64,000 nucleotides of DNA from Holtiella tumoricola (GTDB lineage Bacteria; Bacillota; Clostridia; Lachnospirales; Cellulosilyticaceae): NCBI RefSeq assembly GCF_027857615.1, contig NZ_JAQIFT010000028.1, positions 9,940-73,939 on the forward strand. The letters run 5' to 3'. The notes below the pieces were generated by a model. It ran no database searches. It saw only the letters and a program-made list of their open reading frames with translations, and was not told the origin of the DNA. The stretch's first letter is position 1, and each line of letters begins with the position of its first letter. Made by a program: the position numbers and the translations under genes. Of the stretch, positions 51,124 through 59,592 are shown piece after piece.

Positions 51124-51969
51124 TTATGCTTCAAATCCGATTAAGATACCACCTTGTTCAGCGTAATAGCTACAAAGGCCACTCGTTGGCATAATTTCAA
51201 TTTCGCATTGTGGAAACTGCTCACGTACTTTAGAAGCAATGTATTCTGCAGTATCAGGAGCAAAACAGTGTGAAATAATCATTTTGCCACCTTTATATTG
51301 TCTAAGGAGCATTTCTTCAATAGCTTTATCATAAGCTGTCATTTTGCCACGACATTTATGGAGTAAGCCAAGCTCACCTTCATCAGTTGCTACACCTAAT
51401 AACTTAATGCCAAGGATACCTGCAATACTACCTTGGAATTTACTAAGACGTCCATTTTTGACTAAATTATCAAGGGATTTAAGGACAAATAAGAGATGTG
51501 TATGTTTGCGATATTCTTCGATGCGATCTACAATCTCTTCAAAGTCTAAATCTTGGCTCATATATTCAGAGAGTTTTCTCACAATAAGTGTCATTTCAGG
51601 CCCGGTTGATTTAGAGTCAATGAGATGAATCCTACGTTCTGGATATTGTTCTTTGAATAAATCTACTGCTGTTTTTGCACTAGAATAGCTTCCAGAGAGT
51701 GTACCAGTAATGGTAATAGCAAATACACAATCTGATTTTGCATAAGCATTCACCCAATCTTGAGGACTAGGTGCAGCACTTCCTGTTTTACCTTTATAGG
51801 CATACATTTCTTTCATAAATTCGTCTATATTAAGATTAAAATCATCAGTAAATTCTTTATCACCGATATCCAGTTTGAGCGCAGCTCTACTAAAATCAAT
51901 TTTATTAGCTACTTCAGGTGCTAAACTTGTTACGTCACATCCTGAATCAACAACTATTCCGTATTTCAT
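51124..51969 (-). CDS. DegV family fatty-acid-binding protein, copy 1
   Basis: 281 residues, cytoplasmic. The DegV pattern is clear: KYGIVVDSGCDVT at the start, then FMKEMYAYKGKTGSAAPSPQDW with the TSxPSP-like segment, ITITGTLSGSYSSA, and HLIDSKSTGPEM; DegV proteins bind long-chain fatty acids, some (FakB) to pass them to the FakA kinase. No fakA gene is nearby. Start at the ATG at 51969 behind GGAGGTG; an upstream extension to 52110 crosses the regulator's promoter and is not real. It is divergent from a TetR gene across a dyad, so it may be its target. Confidence 0.92.
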   Translation of the reverse strand: MKYGIVVDSGCDVTSLAPEVANKIDFSRAALKLDIGDKEFTDDFNLNIDEFMKEMYAYKGKTGSAAPSPQDWVNAYAKSDCVFAITITGTLSGSYSSAKTAVDLFKEQYPERRIHLIDSKSTGPEMTLIVRKLSEYMSQDLDFEEIVDRIEEYRKHTHLLFVLKSLDNLVKNGRLSKFQGSIAGILGIKLLGVATDEGELGLLHKCRGKMTAYDKAIEEMLLRQYKGGKMIISHCFAPDTAEYIASKVREQFPQCEIEIMPTSGLCSYYAEQGGILIGFEA

Positions 51970-52011
51970 AAACACCTCCAAAGTATTATATATGTATAGT
52001 TTTACTTGTTC

Positions 52012-52045
52012 AAATTGTACTATGTATACGTCTGTGATACAATTT
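52012..52045. promoter_or_regulatory. Inverted-repeat operator between degV and tetR
   Basis: AAATTGTA (52012-52019) and TACAATTT (52038-52045), perfect 8-base inverted halves with an 18-base gap, in the only intergenic space between two divergent genes. Likely binding site of the TetR product. Confidence 0.6.
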
Positions 52046-52085
52046 ACAAAAGTAGTGAAAATGTAAGAGTATTGGAGTAATGATA

Positions 52086-52622
52086 ATGAGGATATCAGAA
52101 GGTGGTACAAATCTTACAGTTAGAAACCAGTACATTAGAATGTGTATAGCTAAAACTTTAATTCAGTTGATGGAAACAAAAGATTTTGATGATATAACAA
52201 TTACCGAACTAGTAAAACGGGCTAGTGTATCTAGGATGACTTTTTATAAATACTATAAATCTAAGCATGAAGTGCTTGCAGACTATATGTATGAGATTGT
52301 AAATGAGTATGTAGAAGATATAAGACAAAGAAATGACATTGGAAAAGTGCATGAACTTAAGCGTATTTGTCACTGCCTTGAGTTTTTTAAAGGATATAGC
52401 CATTTAATCATAACCTTGGTGAATGCCAATATGTATAGTGTTATTATTGATGCAGTTAATAACTATATGGATACTTACGTAGTGCCAGAGTCCCACTATT
52501 CCCGTTATGAACTTTATTACTATGCGGGGGCATTGTGTAATATATTCATTAAGTGGTTAGAGTCAGGTATGGAAGAATCACCAGAAAAAATAGCTGAAAT
52601 GGTACATGGCCATTTTGCATAA
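52086..52622 (+). CDS. TetR/AcrR-family regulator, divergent from degV
   Basis: 178 residues with an N-terminal helix-turn-helix (about 15-60: QYIRMCIAKTLIQLMETKDFDDITITELVKRASVSRMTFYKYYKSKHEVL), as in many DhaS/FadR-type TetR proteins. The C-terminal part (with ETYYYAGALC-like YELYYYAGALCNIFIKWLESGMEESPEKIAEMV) fits the TetR_C_8 family often linked to lipid genes. Start at the ATG at 52086, eight bases after GGAG. As degV binds fatty acids, a fatty acid or acyl-CoA could be its effector. Terminator follows. Confidence 0.88.
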   Translation: MRISEGGTNLTVRNQYIRMCIAKTLIQLMETKDFDDITITELVKRASVSRMTFYKYYKSKHEVLADYMYEIVNEYVEDIRQRNDIGKVHELKRICHCLEFFKGYSHLIITLVNANMYSVIIDAVNNYMDTYVVPESHYSRYELYYYAGALCNIFIKWLESGMEESPEKIAEMVHGHFA

Positions 52623-52624
52623 GT

Positions 52625-52665
52625 TAAGGAGGCACTAGGAGTATAAAAGTGTGCTTCCTTTTTTG
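52625..52665 (+). terminator. Terminator after the TetR gene
   Basis: AAGGAGGCAC pairs imperfectly with GTGTGCTTCCTT, followed by T6. Behind it lie 220 bases without a gene, AT-rich, with a possible half Fur box at 52794. Confidence 0.75.
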
Positions 52666-52890
52666 AGGTTCAAAATGAATTTAGGGAGATAAATGTACAC
52701 ATAATAAGTAAAATATTGATTGATAGATATTTTTAAATGAAGAGATGTTCTAATATTTGTTTATATAAAGATAAATAGTTAAATGATAATTATTCTTTTT
52801 AGATTAAAGATGATGTGGTATAGTAAGAAAGTTAGATTATAAAAATTTATTTTAACTCAATAGATATAATGAAAGGATAAAACAATCAAT

Positions 52891-53946
52891 ATGAATAAAT
52901 TAATGAAAGTATTAAGCTTAGCAGGTTCTGTACTAATAGCAGGGATGCTATTTACAGGATGTAGCCAACAGAGTGGGGAATCAATTACCTTCTTCAACTA
53001 TGGAGAGAATATAGATAAAGAAACACTAAAACAGTTTGAAGAAGAATATGGAATCAAAGTGAAGATGAGTACTTTTGATGATATGGACACTATGTATCTG
53101 AAATTATCTGAGAGTAATGCGCAATATGATGTTATTTTAGTTTCAGATGCAGTAATGCCAAAGATGATTGAAGGAGGTCTCCTTCAAGAGCTTAACAAGG
53201 ATAACATACCTAATATTTCTCAAATGGATGAAGAGTATTTAGATTTATCCATAGATCCAGAAAATAAGTATTCAGTACCATATATGTTTGGAACTATAGG
53301 AATTATTTATGATAAGAATGTAGTTACAGAGGCAGTAGATAGTTGGGATATACTATGGGATGAACAATATAAAGGCAAAGTATTTATGTTTGATACGTAT
53401 AGAGATACTATAGGAGCAACATTAAAAAGACTAGGTTATTCAATGAACTCAGAGAATCCAGATGAGCTTGAAGAAGCTAAACAACTTTTGATAGAGCAAA
53501 GAAAATTAGTAGATCCAATATATGGTGTTGACAATGGAACATCTATGATAGCATCAGGAGAGACAGCCCTTAATATGATTTGGTCAGGTGAGGGACTTAA
53601 TCTTCAAGATGAATACCCAAACTTAGTTTATACAATTCCTAAAGAAGGGGCAAACTTCTGGATAGACAGCTTATGTATTCCTGCTAATGCAAAGAATGTA
53701 GAAGGTGCTGAGAAGTTTATTAACTTTGTAAGTGATAAAGAAAGTGCATTCAGAATAGCTGATGAAATTGGCTATACAACACCAAACAAAGAAGCAAGAC
53801 TAGAACAACCAGAGCATGTGAGAAATAATCCTAATGCTTATATGCCAAAGGAATTAATGGAGTTAAGTGAACTTTATATACCTTTATCACTTGATGTGAA
53901 AAAAATGTATGATCGTGTATGGACAGATATTAAAGTAGAACATTAA
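52891..53946 (+). CDS. PotD-like extracellular solute-binding lipoprotein
   Basis: 351 residues. The signal ends in a lipobox MLFTGC (lipidated Cys24). The mature part resembles spermidine/putrescine-binding PotD: SITFFNYGENIDKETLKQFEEEYGI, then YDVILVSDAVMPKMIEGGLLQELNKDNIPN, YSVPYMFGTIGIIYD, and a late YTTPNKEAR with DRVWTDIK. The usual potABC genes are not beside it, so it works with a transporter encoded elsewhere. The next gene is a Fur-controlled heme oxygenase on the other strand; a partial Fur-like half-site (TGATAAT) lies about 95 bases before this gene. The ligand is a polyamine by family, unproven. Confidence 0.88.
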   Translation: MNKLMKVLSLAGSVLIAGMLFTGCSQQSGESITFFNYGENIDKETLKQFEEEYGIKVKMSTFDDMDTMYLKLSESNAQYDVILVSDAVMPKMIEGGLLQELNKDNIPNISQMDEEYLDLSIDPENKYSVPYMFGTIGIIYDKNVVTEAVDSWDILWDEQYKGKVFMFDTYRDTIGATLKRLGYSMNSENPDELEEAKQLLIEQRKLVDPIYGVDNGTSMIASGETALNMIWSGEGLNLQDEYPNLVYTIPKEGANFWIDSLCIPANAKNVEGAEKFINFVSDKESAFRIADEIGYTTPNKEARLEQPEHVRNNPNAYMPKELMELSELYIPLSLDVKKMYDRVWTDIKVEH

Positions 53947-53954
53947 GAGCATAA

Positions 53955-54006
53955 TAAATCCCCCTCCTAGAAGTGTTAGACAGCACTCTAGGAGGGGGAT
54001 TTTAGT
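53955..54006. terminator. Bidirectional terminator between potD-like and heme oxygenase genes
   Basis: AAATCCCCCTCCTAGA pairs with TCTAGGAGGGGGATTT over a 15-base loop. The stem is unusually GC-rich for this region. Confidence 0.92.
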
Positions 54007-54633
54007 TTATTTTAATTTAGCTTCTAGTTCGTTTGAAATAGCTAAGTTATAAATATAAGAGTTATTTACTTCGTTGATGAAATCTCTTTTTTGTTCTTCA
54101 GATAAATTGATTTCAGCTAACATGTTATGGTACTTCATAACATACCCTCTAAGGTCATTAATTTCAGGGAATTGATAATAGTTGAGGCCTTCACTTTTAA
54201 CTTTATAGGTTGTACTTAAAAGAGAAAGGAATGTTCTACCACCAAATAAGTCTGCTAAGAAGCGTGTATAAGCATAAGCTACTACAAGTTCAGAATTATA
54301 TTTAGATAAATATTCGATTCGAGAGATGCAAGTTTCAGTAGAAGCAAGAAGTTTCATAGAATTTAACTGATTACCTAAAAGGAAGTTTAAATCTTGTCTC
54401 ATAAGCTGTGAACGGTATAACTCTCTTGTTACGAAAGGTTTAACTGTTTCGTTAGATTCATTTTGATCAAGAGCATCTTCTATAGCTTTGTACATTCTTT
54501 CTAAATTGAAGATGTATTCTGCATAGCCATCAATAGAAGCTTTGCCATCTACTAGTTTCTTAATATAGCCTGTATTTTCTGCTGCACTATGTAATAAAGA
54601 AGTTTTTTCTCTAATGTCCATCATAAATTTCAT
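54007..54633 (-). CDS. hmuO: Heme oxygenase (biliverdin-producing)
   Basis: 208 residues, all-helical, cytoplasmic. The proximal His15 lies in LLHSAAENTGYIKKLVDGKASIDGYAEYIFNLERMYKAIEDAL, the recognisable heme oxygenase start; the distal helix shows YAYTRFLADLFGGRTF (normally YvRYLGDLSGGQ, with GG kinking the helix over the heme). The enzyme needs O2 and breaks heme to release iron. That is odd for an anaerobe, but clostridia such as C. tetani have one. Start at the ATG at 54633 behind GAGGTGAG. A near-consensus Fur box overlaps its promoter, so it is induced when iron is low. Confidence 0.9.
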   Translation of the reverse strand: MKFMMDIREKTSLLHSAAENTGYIKKLVDGKASIDGYAEYIFNLERMYKAIEDALDQNESNETVKPFVTRELYRSQLMRQDLNFLLGNQLNSMKLLASTETCISRIEYLSKYNSELVVAYAYTRFLADLFGGRTFLSLLSTTYKVKSEGLNYYQFPEINDLRGYVMKYHNMLAEINLSEEQKRDFINEVNNSYIYNLAISNELEAKLK

Positions 54634-54721
54634 ATTTCTCACCTCGTTGGTTAAAAATAATGAAGGGTAATAACTAAAAAATATGTATGTGTTTGTATGT
54701 ATGATGATAATATATAACAAA

Positions 54722-54736
54722 TGATAAATATTATCA
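54722..54736 (-). promoter_or_regulatory. Fur box overlapping the heme oxygenase promoter
   Basis: TGATAATATTTATCA on the minus strand, a 7-1-7 inverted repeat with one mismatch to the Bacillus Fur consensus (TGATAATNATTATCA). It overlaps the -35 (TTGATA, 54737-54732), which is followed after 17 bases by TATATT (54714-54709). Confidence 0.8.
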
Positions 54737-54902
54737 AGTAAAAAGCGTAATTTTGTAAAAAAAGTTTTATGTATAGGCTTTAGATGACTTAATAATACAA
54801 AGAGTGAATAGAGGTATTTAGAAGATAACAAATATGATATAATAAGGATTAAGTATAAGCTATTTATATATAATAAGATTATATCAATAGGAGAAAATAT
54901 AA

Positions 54903-55211
54903 ATGAATGAAATTCAAAGAATAGAAGAATTAAATGGTAAATTCCGAGATGCTTTAATTACTGAAAGAGAGTTATATCATAGTAGAACAATGGCGAATCC
55001 GGCTGAAGAAAAAGAAATGCAAATACTTATGAAACAATATATTAATGAAGCCAAAGAGATTTTAACTCAACAAGGTATTAAAACAAGAGAAGAATTAAAA
55101 GCAATAAGCAAAAAATACTTTATGGTAGAATTTTTAAATGAATTATTTAAAGATCAGACCTATAATAGTGAAGCATATAATGTTGAAATTGATATAGACT
55201 GTGGTTTGTAA
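54903..55211 (+). CDS. Small helical cytoplasmic protein, unknown
   Basis: 102 residues, not recognised with certainty. It is rich in Glu, Lys and Gln, predicted helical (residues 1-60), with a more hydrophobic C-terminal half ending in acidic residues (NVEIDIDCGL). The length and composition resemble YlbF-type proteins but the match is loose. It stands alone between the heme oxygenase promoter and a bidirectional terminator, behind AGGAGAAAA. Confidence 0.7.
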   Translation: MNEIQRIEELNGKFRDALITERELYHSRTMANPAEEKEMQILMKQYINEAKEILTQQGIKTREELKAISKKYFMVEFLNELFKDQTYNSEAYNVEIDIDCGL

Positions 55212-55230
55212 GAATGGTATTAGTAAATAG

Positions 55231-55266
55231 AAAAGCTCTCCTCAATTAGAGGAGGGCTTTTTTTAA
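55231..55266. terminator. Bidirectional terminator between small gene and yhhN
   Basis: AAAAGC-CTCCTC pairs with GAGGAG-GCTTTT over AATTA, then T7. Confidence 0.88.
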
Positions 55267-55925
55267 AGAGTACACAAGACGAAGGCCAAAAGTAGTTGAC
55301 CACTATAATATAGAAGATAATTAATAGAACGTAAAATAGGATATCTATCAGCAAAGAAATAAACAAAACATAATACGATATCAGATAAGACAAATAAAAT
55401 AGCACCGAAGATAATGAAAGGGTTATGGGTACAAAAAGCAGCAATTAACATAAATGTGATAATAAAGGCATAGATAGCAACAAGGAAACGCATAGCACCG
55501 AAATTAAAGGGATCTTTAATCATAATTAAAAAGATATTAAAAGCAATAATGATAGGAATGAATACATAGTACATAGGAATAGAGGCACCAAGCAGGATAA
55601 AACAATAAATAAAGCTTAAATGGGCACAGCCAAAAGAAGTAATACCAATTGCAGCTGGCATATTATATTGCAAAGGATAGCCATGGGAAAAAGCTAATGC
55701 TACATCACCTATTACACATAGTACAAGTCCTAGAAGGAGGTAAGTAGCTGAAGGTATACCATTGCCAAGTAAGTAGCCTATTGTGCCAATAGTTAAAAAG
55801 CCTAAGCTTGTCAATGTTTTAAATACGACACATAGATTTGAATTAGGTTTTAAATAAGTGATAGTCATAAGGATGACAAGTGAAAGAAAGAAAAGAAATG
55901 TAAAAGGTATGACCAAGTTATCCAC
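55263..55925 (-). CDS. YhhN family membrane protein (lysoplasmalogenase-like)
   Basis: 220 residues with seven or eight helices, hardly any soluble part. The family pattern is seen: LKPNSNLCVVFKTLTSLGFL, then LGLVLCVIGDVALAFSHG (with the conserved GD), GCAHLSFIYCFI and GAILFVLSDIVLCF with the conserved SD; YYSGQLLLAF at the end. Relatives (TMEM86, Legionella YhhN) hydrolyse lysoplasmalogen. Many clostridia make plasmalogens, so a lipid role fits but is inferred. Monocistronic. Confidence 0.88.
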   Translation of the reverse strand: MDNLVIPFTFLFFLSLVILMTITYLKPNSNLCVVFKTLTSLGFLTIGTIGYLLGNGIPSATYLLLGLVLCVIGDVALAFSHGYPLQYNMPAAIGITSFGCAHLSFIYCFILLGASIPMYYVFIPIIIAFNIFLIMIKDPFNFGAMRFLVAIYAFIITFMLIAAFCTHNPFIIFGAILFVLSDIVLCFVYFFADRYPILRSINYLLYYSGQLLLAFVLCTL

Positions 55926-56019
55926 TCCTTACAATAAGATCTTAATACTATTCTATTCAGGCCTAGGGATGACATACCACAAAAATGAAGGGTTGATGAA
56001 AAGAATATTTCTAGACATA

Positions 56020-56048
56020 AAAAAAGGACTGCTTTAACAGTCCTTTTT
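56020..56048 (-). terminator. Terminator after the alanine/glycine symporter gene
   Basis: AAAGGACTG pairs with CAGTCCTTT over a short loop, with runs of A and T on both sides. It serves the minus-strand symporter. Confidence 0.88.
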
Positions 56049-56055
56049 AATCTAT

Positions 56056-57447
56056 TTATAAGCTTTCTAAATCAGCTGATTTAAGTTCTTTTTCTTGCTG
56101 TTCTTCTTGTTTAAGGTGTTCAAAGTATTTCTTCGTTTCTGATACCACTACACCAGATAAGGCAAGAAGGGCAATTAAGTTAGGGAATGCCATAAGTGCA
56201 TTTACGATATCTGCAATTGTCCATACAAGTGCAATTTTGAGGAATCCACCAAGGCCTACCATAAGAACGAATATAATACGGTAAGGTACAATACCTTTTA
56301 CGCCAAATAAGAATTCAATACAACGTTCACCGTAGTAGTTCCAGCCAAGAATTGTTGTAAAAGCAAAGAGTACAAGACAAATAGATAAAGTAGCAGCACC
56401 GAAGTTGCCAAACACTGTACCAAATGCAGCTTGAGTCATAAGTGCAGCACTCATATCTGTAGACCATACGCCTGTAATAACAAGAGTAAGACCTGTTAGA
56501 GTACAGATGATGATACTATCAATAAAAGTACCTGTCATTGAGATAAGCCCTTGTTCTGCTGGCCAATGTGTTTTTGCAGCGGCAGCAGCAATAGGTGCAC
56601 TACCAAGTCCTGACTCGTTAGAGAATACTCCTCTAGCAACACCTTTACTAATAGCTTCTTTCATAACGGCACCAGCAAAACCACCAAGTGCAGCATGACC
56701 TGTAAAGGCTGAAGAAATAATAGTTGAGAATGCAGCTGGGATAGCTTTGAAGTTAAGTGCAAGGATGATAGCACAAGCTAAAATATATAAAATTGCCATA
56801 AAAGGTACAACTTTACTTGATACTTTAGAGATACTTTTAATCCCACCAATAACAATGACACCTACTAAAATTGCAACGACAACAGAAATAATTTGAGGTG
56901 CAATACCTGTAAGGTTATTAATACTGCTTGTAATAGAGTTAACCTGTGAAAATGTACCGATTCCTAGTAAAGCAACAAGTACACCACTAATAGCAAAGAA
57001 TACAGCTAGTGGTTTCCACTTTTCACCCATACCATTTAAGATATAGTACATTGGTCCACCAGACATTTGACCATTTTCATCTACTTTACGGTATTTAATA
57101 GCAAGTACGCCTTCTGCGTATTTGGTTGCCATACCTACGAATGCAGCCATCCACATCCAGAATAATGCTCCAGGTCCACCAGCAGCAATAGCTGTAGCAA
57201 CACCAACGATATTACCAGTACCAACGGTTGCAGCAAGGGCAGTACAAAGTGCACCAAAACTATTGATATCACCAGCACCATGATTCTTTGCTGTAAAGAT
57301 AAGTTTTAAAGCTTTTGGAAGTTTTACAATTTGAATAAGACCAAGTCTTACTGTTAGGAGCAAACCTGTTCCTAATAAAAGCGTGAGTAGGGGCCATCCC
57401 CATGCAAAGTCATTGACTTTACCTAAAAATACTGTGAGTTGTTCCAT
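56056..57447 (-). CDS. Alanine/glycine:cation symporter (AGCS family)
   Basis: 463 residues with about ten or eleven helices. Family signatures are visible: ALCTALAATVGTGNIVGVATAIAAGGPGALFWMWMAAFVGMATKYAEGVLAIKYR, GGPMYYILNGMG, and later ISKGVARGVFSNESGLGSAPIAAAAAKT and ILGWNYYGERC. It imports alanine or glycine with Na+ or H+. A tandem glycine riboswitch precedes it, so glycine is the likely substrate, and uptake rises when glycine is present or serves as carbon and nitrogen source. The last 25 residues are charged. Start behind AAAGGAGAT. Confidence 0.93.
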   Translation of the reverse strand: MEQLTVFLGKVNDFAWGWPLLTLLLGTGLLLTVRLGLIQIVKLPKALKLIFTAKNHGAGDINSFGALCTALAATVGTGNIVGVATAIAAGGPGALFWMWMAAFVGMATKYAEGVLAIKYRKVDENGQMSGGPMYYILNGMGEKWKPLAVFFAISGVLVALLGIGTFSQVNSITSSINNLTGIAPQIISVVVAILVGVIVIGGIKSISKVSSKVVPFMAILYILACAIILALNFKAIPAAFSTIISSAFTGHAALGGFAGAVMKEAISKGVARGVFSNESGLGSAPIAAAAAKTHWPAEQGLISMTGTFIDSIIICTLTGLTLVITGVWSTDMSAALMTQAAFGTVFGNFGAATLSICLVLFAFTTILGWNYYGERCIEFLFGVKGIVPYRIIFVLMVGLGGFLKIALVWTIADIVNALMAFPNLIALLALSGVVVSETKKYFEHLKQEEQQEKELKSADLESL

Positions 57448-57529
57448 TTTGATATCTCCTTTTAATGTTAGATTTTACTCTGCATAAAAAGGGATAGGGA
57501 AAGTATGTAATTGTAATATAAAATTAGAA

Positions 57530-57712
57530 TCCCTGTCCTTTTGCCTGAGAGTTTGAGCATATATGCTATGCCTTGCACCTTCGGCGCTTGCTTTACGCAA
57601 GTCTCTCCAGAGTTCCGTCAGCTTGGCAGTCCCACTTATACATAAGTACCTGAGAGCGTTACTCCTTCGGTAGTCCATAAGGACGTTCTTCTACTAAGCT
57701 TCAACCGGATTT
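57530..57712 (-). promoter_or_regulatory. Tandem glycine riboswitch
   Basis: On the minus strand the second aptamer is clear: GGAGAGACTTGCG, GCGCCGAAGGTGCAAG near 57573-57588, CTCTCAGGCAAAAGGACAG (57549-57531). The first aptamer precedes it with ACCGAAGGAGTAACGC near 57655-57670 and CTCTCAGGTA, so both halves carry the CGAAGG core and the CTCTCAGG strand. It lies 85 bases before the symporter. I see no terminator between the two, so it may work on translation. This accounts for most of the 370 bases without a gene from 57448 to 57815. Confidence 0.9.
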
Positions 57713-57815
57713 GTCACCATTATAGCAGAGGACAACCCTAAATGACAATACAATTGTGTTAAATTAAGAGACATTGTATAATGGAGACAATAACATAATG
57801 AGACAAGGAGAACGT

Positions 57816-59276
57816 ATGAATTTTAGAGAAAAACTAATCTTGTTAAAAGAAAAAGTTATTCAATGGATTATAACGTATAAAAATGTTGTCATTCCTTCTG
57901 TAATAGGGGTGTTTATATTTGTTTTGGTTATTATAAACATGAACCTCTTCCAAATTACTTATTTTAGAATGAAACATATGCCTGATAAAGTAGTAAACAT
58001 TCTAACTAAAGCCAAAGAGCAAAATTATGATGACCTTTATTTTAAACAAGGTCTACAATACTTGGTAGAAGATGCATCTGAGGTAAGCCGTGTGTTTTTA
58101 GAAAAGCATTTTAAAAATTTAGATACAGCCAGTCAAGATAAGATTCTTGAAAAATATAATGCTGAAGGTATTCAGTTTGTAAGTCAGCAAGAAATCTTTG
58201 ATGTAATCATACAAGGCACAAAGACGGATACAATAAAGGCATATATGAAAAAGTTAGATGATGTAACATTTGAACGTGCATTAAGTGAATACTTTGATGC
58301 TAGTGCGAAGCTGACTCAGGATTCTGTAGATGCACTATATACATTATTGAGTTTAAAAGGGGAGCGAATACCTTTAAAGAACTTCAAACTAAGTATCTTT
58401 GAGCTACTTAATTTCCCTCATAATGGAGATGCTGAAAGTATATCTGTTAAGATTCTTGATTATATTCAACCAGAAAGTGTAAAGGCTACGCTTACTAATG
58501 AACTTAAAACTAATGAAATAGAAGTAAAGACTTTAAGCATATGGGTAGATATCCTTAATAAAAAACGTATTATAACAGCTCAAGAGTATTTAAACTTTAC
58601 AAATGCCTACGGAATGATTAAAAAGTCTCAAGAATCCCTTAAGCAAATTCAGCTACAAGAGGTTGACTTAATTAATATGAAACAAACTGTAGATGTAGAA
58701 ACAGATGTTATAGCAAATCAGATAGTACGTTTACAAAAGGATATAAAAACAATGCAAGATCAGACAGCGAATATAAATGAGCAAGTAAGTACACTCAAAA
58801 ATTATAAACAAATCGACTTATATATCTTAGATAAGTACGAAAATGGAGAATATGAGGCAGCTATTCCAGAAAAAAGTTGGTTATTTGGGACATATAAGCC
58901 AAGTTCCCAAAAGGTAAGATTAAAGACAACGCGCTCAAGTGTTGGTGAGATAGGAGTACATAGTTTTAAAGTATATGATGGTGGAAGAATTGATGGAAAT
59001 GTGCTTTATTATACAGAAGTCTCCGAAGAACAATTAATAAAGATAGAAGGTTTAGAAGACCAAATACGTGATGCAAATGCTCAAATTAATACTAAGAATG
59101 GTGAAATAGATAAGTTAAATAAAGAGATTGATGAAATACGCAAAACAAATAATTATGATGCAACATTAAGTTTAATAGAAGAACTAGAGCTTAAAAAGAA
59201 CAATATAGCTGTAGAAATTGAAAAAAATAGATTAGCGATACAAACCTTATTTGGCATTGGAAATGTAATAGTATAA
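57816..59276 (+). CDS. Membrane-anchored coiled-coil protein, unknown
   Basis: 486 residues, not recognised. A basic N-terminus and a single membrane helix (about 24-46) are followed by a helical repeat-like body (about 60-290), then two coiled coils (about 285-345 and 405-475) around a beta-rich segment (about 345-395, with PEKSWLFGTYKPSSQKVRLKTTRSSVGEIGVHSFKVYDGGRIDGNVLYYTE). Probably one-pass, with the body outside. Coils of this kind occur in division and secretion scaffolds; no such role can be claimed. Start at the ATG at 57816 behind AAGGAGAACG; TTG or ATG further up is in the leader. A ferredoxin gene follows 56 bases on. Confidence 0.72.
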   Translation: MNFREKLILLKEKVIQWIITYKNVVIPSVIGVFIFVLVIINMNLFQITYFRMKHMPDKVVNILTKAKEQNYDDLYFKQGLQYLVEDASEVSRVFLEKHFKNLDTASQDKILEKYNAEGIQFVSQQEIFDVIIQGTKTDTIKAYMKKLDDVTFERALSEYFDASAKLTQDSVDALYTLLSLKGERIPLKNFKLSIFELLNFPHNGDAESISVKILDYIQPESVKATLTNELKTNEIEVKTLSIWVDILNKKRIITAQEYLNFTNAYGMIKKSQESLKQIQLQEVDLINMKQTVDVETDVIANQIVRLQKDIKTMQDQTANINEQVSTLKNYKQIDLYILDKYENGEYEAAIPEKSWLFGTYKPSSQKVRLKTTRSSVGEIGVHSFKVYDGGRIDGNVLYYTEVSEEQLIKIEGLEDQIRDANAQINTKNGEIDKLNKEIDEIRKTNNYDATLSLIEELELKKNNIAVEIEKNRLAIQTLFGIGNVIV

Positions 59277-59332
59277 TTCCCACTATATAGGAGATAATAA
59301 CCAAAGAAATCTTTTATTTAGGAGGAAAACCA

Positions 59333-59527
59333 ATGAAAGCAAGAGTTGATAAAGATACTTGTATTGGATGTGGACTTTGTCCAGCTACATGCCCAGAAGT
59401 ATTTTCATTAGAAGATGATGGTTTAGCAGTAGCAATTGAAGGAGATATTCCTGAAGATGTGACAGAAGAAGCTGAAGCTGCAAGAGATGGCTGTCCAGTA
59501 AGTGCTATTGATATTGACGAAGATTAA
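59333..59527 (+). CDS. Ferredoxin, single [4Fe-4S], copy 1
   Basis: 64 residues with MKARVDKDTCIGCGLCPATCPEVF (shortened here) giving Cys10, 13 and 16, and the last ligand Cys54 in DGCPVSA: one [4Fe-4S] cluster, as in Thermotoga ferredoxin. An extra Cys20 has no partner in the place where Thermotoga forms a disulfide. A small electron carrier, rich in Asp and Glu. A near-identical copy lies at 60660. Start behind TAGGAGGA. Confidence 0.93.
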   Translation: MKARVDKDTCIGCGLCPATCPEVFSLEDDGLAVAIEGDIPEDVTEEAEAARDGCPVSAIDIDED

Positions 59528-59542
59528 GAAATACAGATTATA

Positions 59543-59580
59543 AAAAAGCGATACTCTAATTATAGAGTATCGCTTTTTGT
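59543..59580. terminator. Bidirectional terminator between ferredoxin 1 and degV 2
   Basis: AAAAGCGATACTCTA pairs perfectly with TAGAGTATCGCTTTT around ATTA. Confidence 0.92.
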
Positions 59581-59592
59581 TTTATATTTACT

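Noticed and set aside
51970..52110. 47 extra codons before degV copy 1
   Set aside because: They overlap the divergent promoter and dyad; the ATG at 51969 has GGAGGTG.
54634..54831. 66 extra codons before the heme oxygenase start
   Set aside because: They span the Fur box and promoter; the ATG at 54633 has GAGGTGAG and matches the family start.
57475..57678. Minus-strand frame of 67 residues before the symporter
   Set aside because: It lies inside the glycine riboswitch and has no ribosome site.
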